64,000 bases of DNA from Myxococcales bacterium (GTDB lineage: Bacteria; Myxococcota_A; Polyangia; Polyangiales; Polyangiaceae): NCBI GenBank assembly GCA_016712525.1, contig JADJQX010000007.1:1860001-1924000 (forward strand), written 5' to 3'. The position numbers and the translations under genes are program-made. Position 1 is the stretch's first letter; every line of letters starts with the position of its first letter. Of the stretch, positions 1-6,783 are shown one piece after another. A model generated the notes under the pieces. It had not been told where the DNA came from. It saw only the letters and a program-made list of their open reading frames with translations, and did no database searches.

Positions 1-354
1 GTGGTGCACCGCGTGGATGGCCCAGAGCACGGGCACGGCGTGCTCCACACGATGCTGCACGTAGTAGACGAAATCGATCGCGACGAACGCGAGCACGAAC
101 GCCCAGGGTGAATCGTCGAGCTTCCAGGGGACGAGCCGCGCCGCGAAGGCGAAGACCCCGACGAGCGCGCCACGGAGCACGACCTGCGACGCGAGGAAGA
201 CGAGCCCGACCCCGACGTTCGACAGCGTCTGACGGATCGAGCCGCGCCCGCGAAAGAACGCGCGGACGCTCGGCGAGAGCGCCGCGGCGACGAGCACCGG
301 GAGGGCCGCGGCGACGACCAACACGGCGAGAGTGACGCGCTCCGTGGGGCTCAC
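1..354 (-). CDS. Fatty acid hydroxylase / sterol desaturase superfamily protein (partial, C-terminus off the left edge)
   Basis: Reading leftward from a GTG at 354, 118 codons stay open to the window edge. The first two thirds are hydrophobic: one membrane segment near residues 8-26, then a second hydrophobic stretch around 45-70. The translated end contains DFVYYVQHRVEHAVP followed by WAIHAVHH. These are the HxxxH and HxxHH histidine clusters that bind the di-iron centre in membrane-bound fatty acid hydroxylases and sterol desaturases. The substrate cannot be told from this part. It lies 31 bases downstream of an acyl-CoA-synthetase-like gene on the same strand, so the two may act on the same lipid. 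An in-frame GTG at 372 is an alternative start, and no strong ribosome binding site decides between them. Confidence 0.8.
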   Translation of the reverse strand, partial: MSPTERVTLAVLVVAAALPVLVAAALSPSVRAFFRGRGSIRQTLSNVGVGLVFLASQVVLRGALVGVFAFAARLVPWKLDDSPWAFVLAFVAIDFVYYVQHRVEHAVPVLWAIHAVHH

Positions 355-385
355 GCTCGAACGGTAGCCCACGTGGCCACGGAGC

Positions 386-1786
386 TCACCTCGCGAGCTT
401 CTTGAGCTCGCCGATCGCGACCTTGCCGTTCGACGTCCGCGGGAGCTCGGCCAGCGTCACGAACTTGAGCGGGCGCTTCGCGGGCGGCAGCTTCTCGCGC
501 GACAGAGCGCGGAGGGCCGGAATCGCGGACTCGTCGGCCTCCACGAACGCCCAGAGCGCGTTTCCGAGATCGTCGTGAGGGACCGCGATGACGGCCGCGT
601 CTCGCACCCCCTCGGCGGTGCGCATGTACGCCGCGACTTCTTCGACCGAAACGCGTTCTCCCCCACACTTCACGACACCGTCTTTTCGACCTTCGACGAA
701 TACGAACCCACGTTCGTCGACGTACCCGGCGTCTCCGCTCCGGAGCGTCCCGTCGGAGAGCACCTTGGCGGTCGCCTCCGGGTCGTCCATGTAGCCGAGC
801 ATGACCGAGGGGCCACGCACCGCGATCTCACCGTGCGCCCCTGGGCCGAGGCGATTTCCGGCCTCGTCGACGGCGAACACCTCGACGCCCGCGATGGCCC
901 TGCCCGCGGAGCCCTCGGCGTACGCAGGCTCCGCGTCGGACACGGCGGTGACACGCGGGGAGGCCTCGGTGAGGCCGTACTGGTTGAAGCGGATCGCGTC
1001 GGGGAACGCTTGTTTGACGAGATCCCGCGTGAGTCCGTCTTGCGAGGCGCCCGCGGACGCGACGTAGCCGAGCTTGGGAGCGCGCGCCGCGGCGATGGCC
1101 GACTTCGCGATGAGGCGGAGGGACGGAGGCACGCTCGAGAGGCCGTCGACGCCGTGCTCGACCATCGCCTCGACGAGCTTCGCCGGGTACATGACGTCCG
1201 ACAGGATGACCAGCGTTCCGCCGACCGCGAGCGTCGTGAGCGCCTGCCCGACGAGGCCGTAGCTGTACGAGAGGGGCAGCACGATGCCCGTCGTCGAGAA
1301 GCGCGCGATGGGGAGGTAGGCGTTGATGGCCTCGACGTTGTGCGCGATCCCCGACGCGAGGAGGAGCACGCCCTTCGGCTGAGCCGACGAGCCCGACGTG
1401 AAGAGCACGAGCCCGAGCCGCGGGTCGAAGGTGCGGGCTGGGACTTCGGTCGGGAGCTCCCGTGGAGCCCCGGTCTCGTCGACACCGACGGCGAGCGTCG
1501 TGACCCCCACGCGGCGTGCCCCCTGGAGCGGCAGCGCGTCTCCGGCGCGCGCGTCGAGCGGTACGACGATCGCACCCGCGCGCCACGCCGCGAGCGCCAA
1601 GAGGAGGTACTCCGTGGGATCCTTGGCGGCCACTCCGACGGCCTTGCCCGGGCCCGCGCCACGCCGAGTGAGCTCGTCCGCGAGGCGCCCGCACCGCTCG
1701 TGCAGCTCGGCATAGGTGACCTTGGCGCCGTTCGCGCGGACGATCGCCGGACGGTCGTCGCGGCGCGCTACGAGGGAGTAGAGCAT
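386..1786 (-). CDS. AMP-dependent synthetase/ligase (acyl-CoA synthetase-like)
   Basis: A 466-residue class I adenylate-forming enzyme of the ANL family. It should activate a carboxylic acid with ATP to an acyl-adenylate and pass it to a thiol such as CoA or a carrier protein. The phosphate-binding loop is TSGSSAQPKG (about residues 130-139). The aromatic/adenine motif is YGLTE (270-274). The ATP-ribose motif is GDAGY (351-355), followed by the hinge GRKD (367-370), and the catalytic lysine sits in PRTSNGK (K455). It is shorter than typical long-chain acyl-CoA synthetases (about 550 residues), which fits the compact members of the family. The specific acid is unknown. A TAGGAT -10-like hexamer lies on this strand at 1852-1857. 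Its neighbour downstream is a fatty-acid-hydroxylase-type protein. Confidence 0.88.
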   Translation of the reverse strand: MLYSLVARRDDRPAIVRANGAKVTYAELHERCGRLADELTRRGAGPGKAVGVAAKDPTEYLLLALAAWRAGAIVVPLDARAGDALPLQGARRVGVTTLAVGVDETGAPRELPTEVPARTFDPRLGLVLFTSGSSAQPKGVLLLASGIAHNVEAINAYLPIARFSTTGIVLPLSYSYGLVGQALTTLAVGGTLVILSDVMYPAKLVEAMVEHGVDGLSSVPPSLRLIAKSAIAAARAPKLGYVASAGASQDGLTRDLVKQAFPDAIRFNQYGLTEASPRVTAVSDAEPAYAEGSAGRAIAGVEVFAVDEAGNRLGPGAHGEIAVRGPSVMLGYMDDPEATAKVLSDGTLRSGDAGYVDERGFVFVEGRKDGVVKCGGERVSVEEVAAYMRTAEGVRDAAVIAVPHDDLGNALWAFVEADESAIPALRALSREKLPPAKRPLKFVTLAELPRTSNGKVAIGELKKLAR

Positions 1787-1875
1787 GCGGCGATGCTACT
1801 CAGCATCGCGCGCCCTGGCGACGACGACCGAGCCACCCGATGTAGGCAACCATCCTACACCAATAACGCACCGGG

Positions 1876-1904
1876 TTGACGCATCGCGTTGCCGTTCCTA
1901 GGTT
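1876..1904 (+). promoter_or_regulatory. Sigma-70-type promoter (-35 TTGACG, -10 TAGGTT, 17-bp spacer)
   Basis: TTGACG at 1876-1881 and TAGGTT at 1899-1904 are separated by exactly 17 bases. The expected transcription start (about 1911) falls on or next to the ATG at 1912, so the small gene there would be transcribed without a leader. The same transcript could continue into the sigma factor gene at 2109. Promoter activity is inferred from sequence only. Confidence 0.6.
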
Positions 1905-1911
1905 CAGGTGC

Positions 1912-2043
1912 ATGACCACTCCGCTCCTTCAGCGAGGGCCCCTCTCCCCGGGCGCCGACGATGCGCGCGACGTGCTCGTCGCGTTGCTGTTGGGCCTGTC
2001 GCTCCTGGGTGTCGCCGCGACGCTGTGGCTCCGAGCGAGCTAA
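1912..2043 (+). CDS. Small single-pass membrane protein (43 residues)
   Basis: This 43-codon reading frame encodes a protein with a polar N-terminus and one strongly hydrophobic segment (about residues 21-40, VLVALLLGLSLLGVAATLWL) ending in RAS. It starts 7 bases after a good -10 hexamer and has no convincing Shine-Dalgarno sequence, which fits leaderless translation. It lies 65 bases before the RpoH-family sigma factor gene on the same strand. No family is recognised. Its reality rests on the promoter placement and the well-formed membrane segment. Confidence 0.5.
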   Translation: MTTPLLQRGPLSPGADDARDVLVALLLGLSLLGVAATLWLRAS

Positions 2044-2108
2044 CACGCCGGGCCGGCCCGAAAAACCCGTCGGGACTTGTGCTAGACAGCGGGTCTCAAG
2101 AGGAACGC

Positions 2109-3269
2109 GTGCCCCGCAAGAAGACCGACACCCCCGCAAAGCCGCGCGGCCGCGCCGCCAAAGCCACCTCCGAGACCCCGAGGTCCTCGGGCGACGCCGA
2201 CCTTCACGCCACGGAAGGGTCGCTCGACGAGGGCGAGGGCCGCGACGCCTCCGACGACCACGGGGACGAGGGCGAGGCCGCCGAGGAGGGCGATCTCACG
2301 ACGGACGTCGTGGAGGCCGAGCTCGCCCCCGAAGAGGAACAAGAGGACGCGTTCGAAGAGACCGACGCCGAGCTCCGCGAAGAGGTGCCCGTCTCGGCCG
2401 AGCCCACGTCGCTCGCGCGCCTCGACCCGATGGCCGCGTACCTCCGCGAGGTGCAGCGCCACCCGTTGCTCACACCCGAGCAGACCCAAGAGCTCGCGGT
2501 CGCCTTCACGAAGACCCAAGATCCGGCGATCGCGGCGCGCCTCGTCACGGCCAACCTGCGCCTCGTCGTCAAGATCGCCTACGAGTACCGCCGCGCCTAC
2601 AAGAACATCATGGACCTCGTGCAGGAGGGCAACATCGGCCTCATGCAGGCGGTCAAGCGCTACGATCCGTACCGCGGCGTGAAGCTCTCGTCGTACGCCG
2701 CGTGGTGGATCCGCGCGTACATCCTGCGCTTCATCTTGAACAACTGGCGCCTCGTGAAGCTCGGCACCACGCAGGCGCAGCGCAAGCTCTTCTTCAACTT
2801 GAGGAAGAAGCGCGCCGAGCTCGAGGCGATGGGCATCGAGCCCTCGCACGCCGAGATCGCGAAGAGCTTGAACGTGCCCGAGAGCGACGTCGCCGAGATG
2901 GACGTGCGCCTCGGCTCGAACGAAAAATCTCTCGACGCCCCGGTGGGGGACGCCGACGGCCGCTCGATCGCGAAGGTCGACATGATGCCGAGCGCGGGCA
3001 TCGGGCCCGAGGCCATGATGGCCGACGAAGAGATCCAGTCGATGCTGAAGGACAAGCTCAAAGAGTTTCGAAAGACGCTCGAGGGCAAAGAGAAGGATCT
3101 CGCCATCTTCGATCAGCGCCTCGTCTCGGACGACCCGAAGACGCTCCAAGAGCTCGGCGACAACTTCAAGATCTCCCGCGAGCGCGTGCGGCAGCTCGAG
3201 CAGCGGCTCCTCCAGCGCCTCCGCGACTACCTGAAGAGCGAGATGGGCGAGGCCACGCTCGTCGACTGA
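2109..3269 (+). CDS. rpoH: RNA polymerase sigma factor, sigma-32 (RpoH) family
   Basis: A 386-residue alternative sigma factor that should direct RNA polymerase to heat-shock or developmental promoters. The GTG start at 2109 is preceded by AAGAGGA at the right distance. The first 95 or so residues are a highly charged Lys/Ala then Glu/Asp-rich extension not found in E. coli RpoH. Region 1.2 begins at DPMAAYLREVQ, and region 2 contains LVQEGNIGLMQAVKRYDP and YAAWWIRAYI. The RpoH box is clear as TTQAQRKLFFNLRKK. Region 4 ends with the helix-turn-helix ISRERVRQLEQRLLQRL. Myxobacteria carry several RpoH-like factors (for example SigB and SigC of Myxococcus xanthus), so this need not be the principal heat-shock factor. 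Its stop codon overlaps the start of rsmI (TGATG). Confidence 0.92.
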   Translation: MPRKKTDTPAKPRGRAAKATSETPRSSGDADLHATEGSLDEGEGRDASDDHGDEGEAAEEGDLTTDVVEAELAPEEEQEDAFEETDAELREEVPVSAEPTSLARLDPMAAYLREVQRHPLLTPEQTQELAVAFTKTQDPAIAARLVTANLRLVVKIAYEYRRAYKNIMDLVQEGNIGLMQAVKRYDPYRGVKLSSYAAWWIRAYILRFILNNWRLVKLGTTQAQRKLFFNLRKKRAELEAMGIEPSHAEIAKSLNVPESDVAEMDVRLGSNEKSLDAPVGDADGRSIAKVDMMPSAGIGPEAMMADEEIQSMLKDKLKEFRKTLEGKEKDLAIFDQRLVSDDPKTLQELGDNFKISRERVRQLEQRLLQRLRDYLKSEMGEATLVD

Positions 3270-4126
3270 TGGCGAACACCCCTGGCACCCTCTACGTGGT
3301 CGCGACCCCCATAGGGAACCTCGGCGACCTCTCGCGCCGCGCCGGCGAGGTGCTCGCGCGGGTCGAGCACGTGGCCGCGGAGGACACGCGACGCACACGG
3401 CAGCTCCTCACGCACCTCGGGATCTCGGGAAAATCCCTCCACCGCGTCGACGCGCATGCCTCCGCGGGCGACGTCGACGCCATCGTGGATTTGCTCGCCG
3501 AGGGGCACGACGTGGCCTTCGCGACCGACGCGGGCACGCCAGCCGTGAGCGATCCGGGGAGCGTGCTCGTCGCGCGGACCGTCGCGAGGGGCCTCACAGT
3601 GGTCCCTCTGCCGGGCCCGAGCGCGGTGCTCGCGGCGCTCGTCGGCAGCGGCCTCTCCGACGACCGAGGCTTCCGATTCGTGGGGTTCCTCTCGCGTGAC
3701 GGGGCCTGTCGACGCGACGACCTCCGGCGCATCGCCGACACGGCCGAGCCCGTCGTGTTCTTCGAGTCTCCCCATCGCATCCAGGACACGCTCCGGGAGC
3801 TCGCCGACCTCTTCCCCGAGCGCGCGTGCGCCGTGTGCCGGGAGCTCACGAAGCTGCACGAAGAGATCGTGCGCGGCACCCTGGCCGAGCTCGCCTCGAG
3901 CCCACGCGAGTACCGAGGCGAGATCGTCGTCGTGCTCGGCGCCCACGATCCCGGCGAGCGCGAGCACACCATGGACGACGCGGCCATCGACGCCCGCATC
4001 ACGCGAGGGCTCGACGAAGGTGTGCACCCGAAGGCCCTCTCGGAGATCCTCGCGGCCGCCAGCGGTCGGCCCAAGCGCGAAATGTACGAGCGTGTAGTCA
4101 AGGCCAAATCGGACCGACGCCGCTGA
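3269..4126 (+). CDS. rsmI: 16S rRNA (cytidine(1402)-2'-O)-methyltransferase RsmI
   Basis: A 285-residue tetrapyrrole-methylase-fold enzyme that uses SAM to methylate the 2'-hydroxyl of C1402 in 16S rRNA, in the ribosomal decoding centre. The N-terminus GTLYVVATPIGNLGDLSRRA is the family signature, followed by EDTRRTRQLLTHLGI. FATDAGTPAVSDPG and PLPGPSAVLAAL form the SAM-binding part, and FFESPHRIQDTLREL is the conserved second half. Length matches E. coli RsmI (286). The start ATG overlaps the stop of the upstream sigma factor gene, so translation is probably coupled. The unusual partner may tie rRNA modification to the stress regulon (inference). Confidence 0.95.
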   Translation: MANTPGTLYVVATPIGNLGDLSRRAGEVLARVEHVAAEDTRRTRQLLTHLGISGKSLHRVDAHASAGDVDAIVDLLAEGHDVAFATDAGTPAVSDPGSVLVARTVARGLTVVPLPGPSAVLAALVGSGLSDDRGFRFVGFLSRDGACRRDDLRRIADTAEPVVFFESPHRIQDTLRELADLFPERACAVCRELTKLHEEIVRGTLAELASSPREYRGEIVVVLGAHDPGEREHTMDDAAIDARITRGLDEGVHPKALSEILAAASGRPKREMYERVVKAKSDRRR

Positions 4127-4171
4127 AGTGAAGGACGGGCGAGCCCCGGAACCGAGATTCCGAGCGCCGCG

Positions 4172-4202
4172 TTGACGCGAAAGGGTGCTCTGGCAGTCTA
4201 AA
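4172..4202 (+). promoter_or_regulatory. Putative promoter (-35 TTGACG, -10 TCTAAA) before the membrane-protein gene
   Basis: TTGACG at 4172-4177 and TCTAAA at 4197-4202 are separated by 19 bases. The start codon at 4211 follows the -10 hexamer by 8 bases. An AAGG inside the hexamer region could also serve as a ribosome binding site, so leaderless expression is possible but not certain. Confidence 0.4.
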
Positions 4203-4210
4203 GGCACTCT

Positions 4211-4639
4211 ATGCACCCGTACCGCGCGCCGGCCGCCGAGCACGGCCCCCCTCGAGAAGAGGCGCCTCGTGATCCCGCCGCGGGCGCCATGCTCGGTTGG
4301 CTCGGAGGTGGCTTCCATGCGATGGGGGCGCTCTGGCTCGTCTCGGGGGTCTGGCTCGGGGCGCTGTCGGTCACCTCGGGTCTGGTTCGCTGGCTCGGCG
4401 GCTCGACCGAGCCTTGTGGGTGGGCTCCGCTCGTGGGGCTGCTCGCGGCCACCGTCGCCATGCTGCTCGCGCATGCCTCGACCCACCTAGGTCAGCGGAT
4501 CTGGCAGGGTGAGGGGCTCGCCCGGGCGAGGCTCGCGTGCGCGCTGGTCCTCCTGGTACCGATCGCGGGGCTCGTCCTCGGGGGGCTCGGCCTGCTCTGC
4601 CTCTCGAGGCCACGTGTGGTGCGCCTCTTCGTGAGCTGA
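4211..4639 (+). CDS. Hypothetical multi-pass membrane protein
   Basis: A 142-residue protein of unrecognised family. A proline/glutamate-rich cytoplasmic start of about 26 residues precedes three hydrophobic segments: roughly residues 27-60 (Gly/Trp-rich, perhaps a hairpin), 73-90, and 107-130. A conserved-looking loop HASTHLGQRIWQGEG lies between the last two. The overall layout resembles small bacterial inner-membrane proteins with no enzymatic motif. It stands alone between rsmI and two contiguous palindromes that begin 7 bases after its stop codon. Codon use is ordinary for the window. Confidence 0.65.
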   Translation: MHPYRAPAAEHGPPREEAPRDPAAGAMLGWLGGGFHAMGALWLVSGVWLGALSVTSGLVRWLGGSTEPCGWAPLVGLLAATVAMLLAHASTHLGQRIWQGEGLARARLACALVLLVPIAGLVLGGLGLLCLSRPRVVRLFVS

Positions 4640-4646
4640 AACCCGC

Positions 4647-4670
4647 GCTTCGCGAAGCGCTTCATGAAGC
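4647..4670. repeat. Two contiguous 12-bp palindromes of form GCTTCnnGAAGC
   Basis: Bases 4647-4658 read GCTTCGCGAAGC and bases 4659-4670 read GCTTCATGAAGC. Each is a perfect palindrome. They are exactly adjacent and differ only in the central two bases. They lie in the gap between the membrane-protein gene and the CapA-like gene, 52 bases before the latter's start. Function is unknown. A two-site operator or a transcript hairpin are the obvious possibilities. Confidence 0.75.
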
Positions 4671-4721
4671 ACGACCGCACGAAAGTGGGCCAACTCGCCG
4701 CGGCCGTGCCACGCCATCGGC

Positions 4722-6047
4722 ATGCTCTCCACGCGCTCGGGCAACGTCTTTCCCTTCGTCGTGCTCCTCGGCGCCTTCGGGTGCGGGCGCGCGGGCTCGC
4801 ACGAGCCGGAGAAGCGTACGGAGCCCTCGGCCCGGCCTCCGTCGACGCTCGTGACCGAAGCGCCTCCCGCTCCTGCCCAAGCCGCCGCTCCCCAGGCTCC
4901 CGCGCCGACCGCGAACGAAGGCCCGCTCCGGGTCCTCGTCGCGGGCGACGTCATCGCGCACCGGCCCGTGCTCATCGAAGAAGGTGCGCTGCGCGCCGCG
5001 CTCGGCCCGCTCGACACGCTCTTCGGTGCGGCCGATGCGGTGCTCGTGAACCACGAGTCGTCGACCGGAGACGCGCCGGGCGGAAAACGGAGCGACCTCC
5101 TCTACGCGGCGCCGGCCTCGTGGGCGAAGGAGCTCTCGGCGAGCCACGTCTCGGCGATCGGCCTCGCGAACAACCACGCGTGCGACCTCGGGCGCCAGGG
5201 GCTCTTCGCGACCCTCGCGTCGGCGAAGGAGGCGGGCCTGCGTCACTTCGGCGCCGGCGAGGATCCGTGGAAGGCCGAGCCCATCGCCTCCCGCGGCGGG
5301 CACACCGTATGCGCGGTGGGGTGGAGCACGCTGACCAACGGCGATCCGATGGCGTGCGACAAGAGCCTCGCCTTCGCCCCCGAGAGCCCGACGGCCGAGG
5401 CGCGCGTCGCCAAGGCGATCGCCGAGGGGAAGACCCATGGCTGCGATGCCGTAATCGCCGTCGTCCATATCGGTGAAGAATACAAGGATCAGCCCCCGAG
5501 CGTCTTCGCGCTGGGAGAGCGGCTCGCCGACGCGGGCGCCGACGCCGTGGTGATGCATCACCCGCACGTGCCCTCGTTGCCGAAGGCCGCGCGCACGCGG
5601 GACGGTCGCGTCGTCCCTGTCTTTCCTTCTCTCGGGAACCTGGTGTCGAACCAAGGGTACGCGTGGCGCGCTCCGAAGCCCGTCGTCGTGTCGGATCGGC
5701 GGCAGGTGTCCGCGAACGCGTGGACGCGCGTGGGCCTCGTCGCCGACCTCGCGTTCACGTTCACCGAGGGCAAACCCAAGGTGTCGGGGTTCGGCTACCA
5801 CGTGATCTGGAACGAGCGCAAACCCACGGAGACCAAGGGGAAATCGACGATCGTCGCGAGGGTGCTCGGGCGCGACGACCGGGATCTCCTCGCGCGCTTC
5901 GCGGCCGACCCCGACGGGCCGAACGCCATCTTCGGGTCCGCGTGCTGGCGTGATCGCCATGACGCCGCGCCGTCCGACACGGCCTGCACAACGCCCCACG
6001 CGAGCGAGCCCGTGAAGCGCACCGCGCGAGGCGGCAAGAAGCGCTGA
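4722..6047 (+). CDS. CapA-family lipoprotein (metallophosphatase fold)
   Basis: A 441-residue protein. Its N-terminus is a lipoprotein-like signal ending GAFGCG (Cys about residue 21), followed by a proline/alanine linker to about residue 66. The rest is a CapA (PGA_cap) domain, which has the calcineurin-like metallophosphatase fold. VAGDVIAHRP stands where the family has GD, VNHESSTGD is the Asn-His-Glu metal motif, and LANNHACDLG and VMHHPHVP carry the later metal-binding histidines. In Bacillus, CapA takes part in poly-gamma-glutamate synthesis, but the family is broad and no other capsule gene lies nearby, so the role here is open. The protein probably sits on the periplasmic face of a membrane. 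Downstream is a convergent gene. Confidence 0.8.
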   Translation: MLSTRSGNVFPFVVLLGAFGCGRAGSHEPEKRTEPSARPPSTLVTEAPPAPAQAAAPQAPAPTANEGPLRVLVAGDVIAHRPVLIEEGALRAALGPLDTLFGAADAVLVNHESSTGDAPGGKRSDLLYAAPASWAKELSASHVSAIGLANNHACDLGRQGLFATLASAKEAGLRHFGAGEDPWKAEPIASRGGHTVCAVGWSTLTNGDPMACDKSLAFAPESPTAEARVAKAIAEGKTHGCDAVIAVVHIGEEYKDQPPSVFALGERLADAGADAVVMHHPHVPSLPKAARTRDGRVVPVFPSLGNLVSNQGYAWRAPKPVVVSDRRQVSANAWTRVGLVADLAFTFTEGKPKVSGFGYHVIWNERKPTETKGKSTIVARVLGRDDRDLLARFAADPDGPNAIFGSACWRDRHDAAPSDTACTTPHASEPVKRTARGGKKR

Positions 6048-6064
6048 CCGGCCGACGAGCCGGC
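6048..6064 (+). terminator. Weak hairpin after the CapA-like gene
   Basis: Directly after the stop codon, CCGGC and GCCGG form a 5-bp stem around a 6-base loop, followed by CCCCTTT. The stem is short and the T-run brief, so the call is tentative. It sits in the 37-base gap between two convergent genes. Confidence 0.3.
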
Positions 6065-6084
6065 CCCTTTGGCCCGGCCTGCGC

Positions 6085-6783
6085 CTACCCGCCCGCGAGC
6101 GCGCGATCGATGGCGCCCGGATCGAAGCCGACCATGAGCTTCCCCCCGACGTCGATGACGGGGATGCCTTGGGAGCGCAGGCCCGCCTTCGCGAGCTTGG
6201 CGCGCATTTCGCGGGCGGCGCTCGAGTCTTCGTCGATGTCCTTGTCGACGAACGGGACGTTCTTCTGTTTGAGGTAGGCGCGGGTCTTTTGGCAGGCGCC
6301 GCACCACGAAGCCCCGTAGACGACGACCGCGACCTTCGCGGGGACGACCTTGTCACCCCCTCCAGGAGAGCCCGAGGGGGCCGCGGCGACGGCGAGGGCA
6401 CGGCGTCGCCCCTCGGCCACGGCGTCGAACGCGGAGCGCGCCGCGAGCGTCACGGCGTACGTGCCATCGGCGCGCTTCGTGCGGAGATCGACCAGGAACA
6501 CCTGCCCGTCGGGCGGCTCGGTCGACGCGTCCATCACGCGCACGTGCTCGCGGCTCGCCTCGGGGATCTTCGACGGCGTCGACTCGACCAAGAAGGCGCC
6601 CTTGTCGTCGATGTAGGTGAAGATCTGACCCGCGGCCTCGTCGCGGACGATGGGGAGCTTCGCCGCGGGCTCGGGGGATGCCTTCGCCTCGCCCTTCGAG
6701 CACGCGGGGAGCGAGCCGATCGAGCCGACAGAGAGGGCCGCCGCGATGACGAACGCGACGCTCCGCACGATGCGCATCTTCAT
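6085..6783 (-). CDS. Lipoprotein with C-terminal glutaredoxin-like domain
   Basis: A 232-residue exported protein from the ATG at 6783, which has GGAGGGCGAAAC just upstream and overlaps the stop of the ABC-F gene (ATGA). A signal peptide ends at the lipobox LPAC, so it should be lipid-anchored. Residues about 30-125 form a domain of unknown family. The C-terminal 90 residues are glutaredoxin/thioredoxin-like: VVVYGASWCGACQKTRAYLKQ contains the redox pair CGAC, followed by VPFVDKDIDED and the cis-proline GIPVIDV. It probably reduces or shuffles disulfides outside the cytoplasm. The partner and electron source are unknown. A more upstream in-frame start exists but would spoil the signal peptide. 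Confidence 0.85.
   Translation of the reverse strand: MKMRIVRSVAFVIAAALSVGSIGSLPACSKGEAKASPEPAAKLPIVRDEAAGQIFTYIDDKGAFLVESTPSKIPEASREHVRVMDASTEPPDGQVFLVDLRTKRADGTYAVTLAARSAFDAVAEGRRRALAVAAAPSGSPGGGDKVVPAKVAVVVYGASWCGACQKTRAYLKQKNVPFVDKDIDEDSSAAREMRAKLAKAGLRSQGIPVIDVGGKLMVGFDPGAIDRALAGG

Noticed and set aside
1841..1859. Inverted repeat TGTAGG-7-CCTACA upstream of the AMP-dependent ligase
   Set aside because: Arms are only six bases and one of them is part of a TAGGAT -10-like element, so it may be a by-product of facing promoters rather than an operator.
575..1879. Long plus-strand open frame opposite the AMP-dependent ligase
   Set aside because: It is the complement of a gene with full family motifs. 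In DNA with G or C at third positions the opposite frames stay open by chance. Composition is Arg/Gly/Asp-rich with no domain.
2061..2072. Repeated GAAAAACCC-like motif in spacers (about 2061, 13177, 13206, 26698, 36580)
   Set aside because: The same string also occurs inside genes (for example near 8286 and 46160), and its orientation to genes varies. I could not show that it is a signal.
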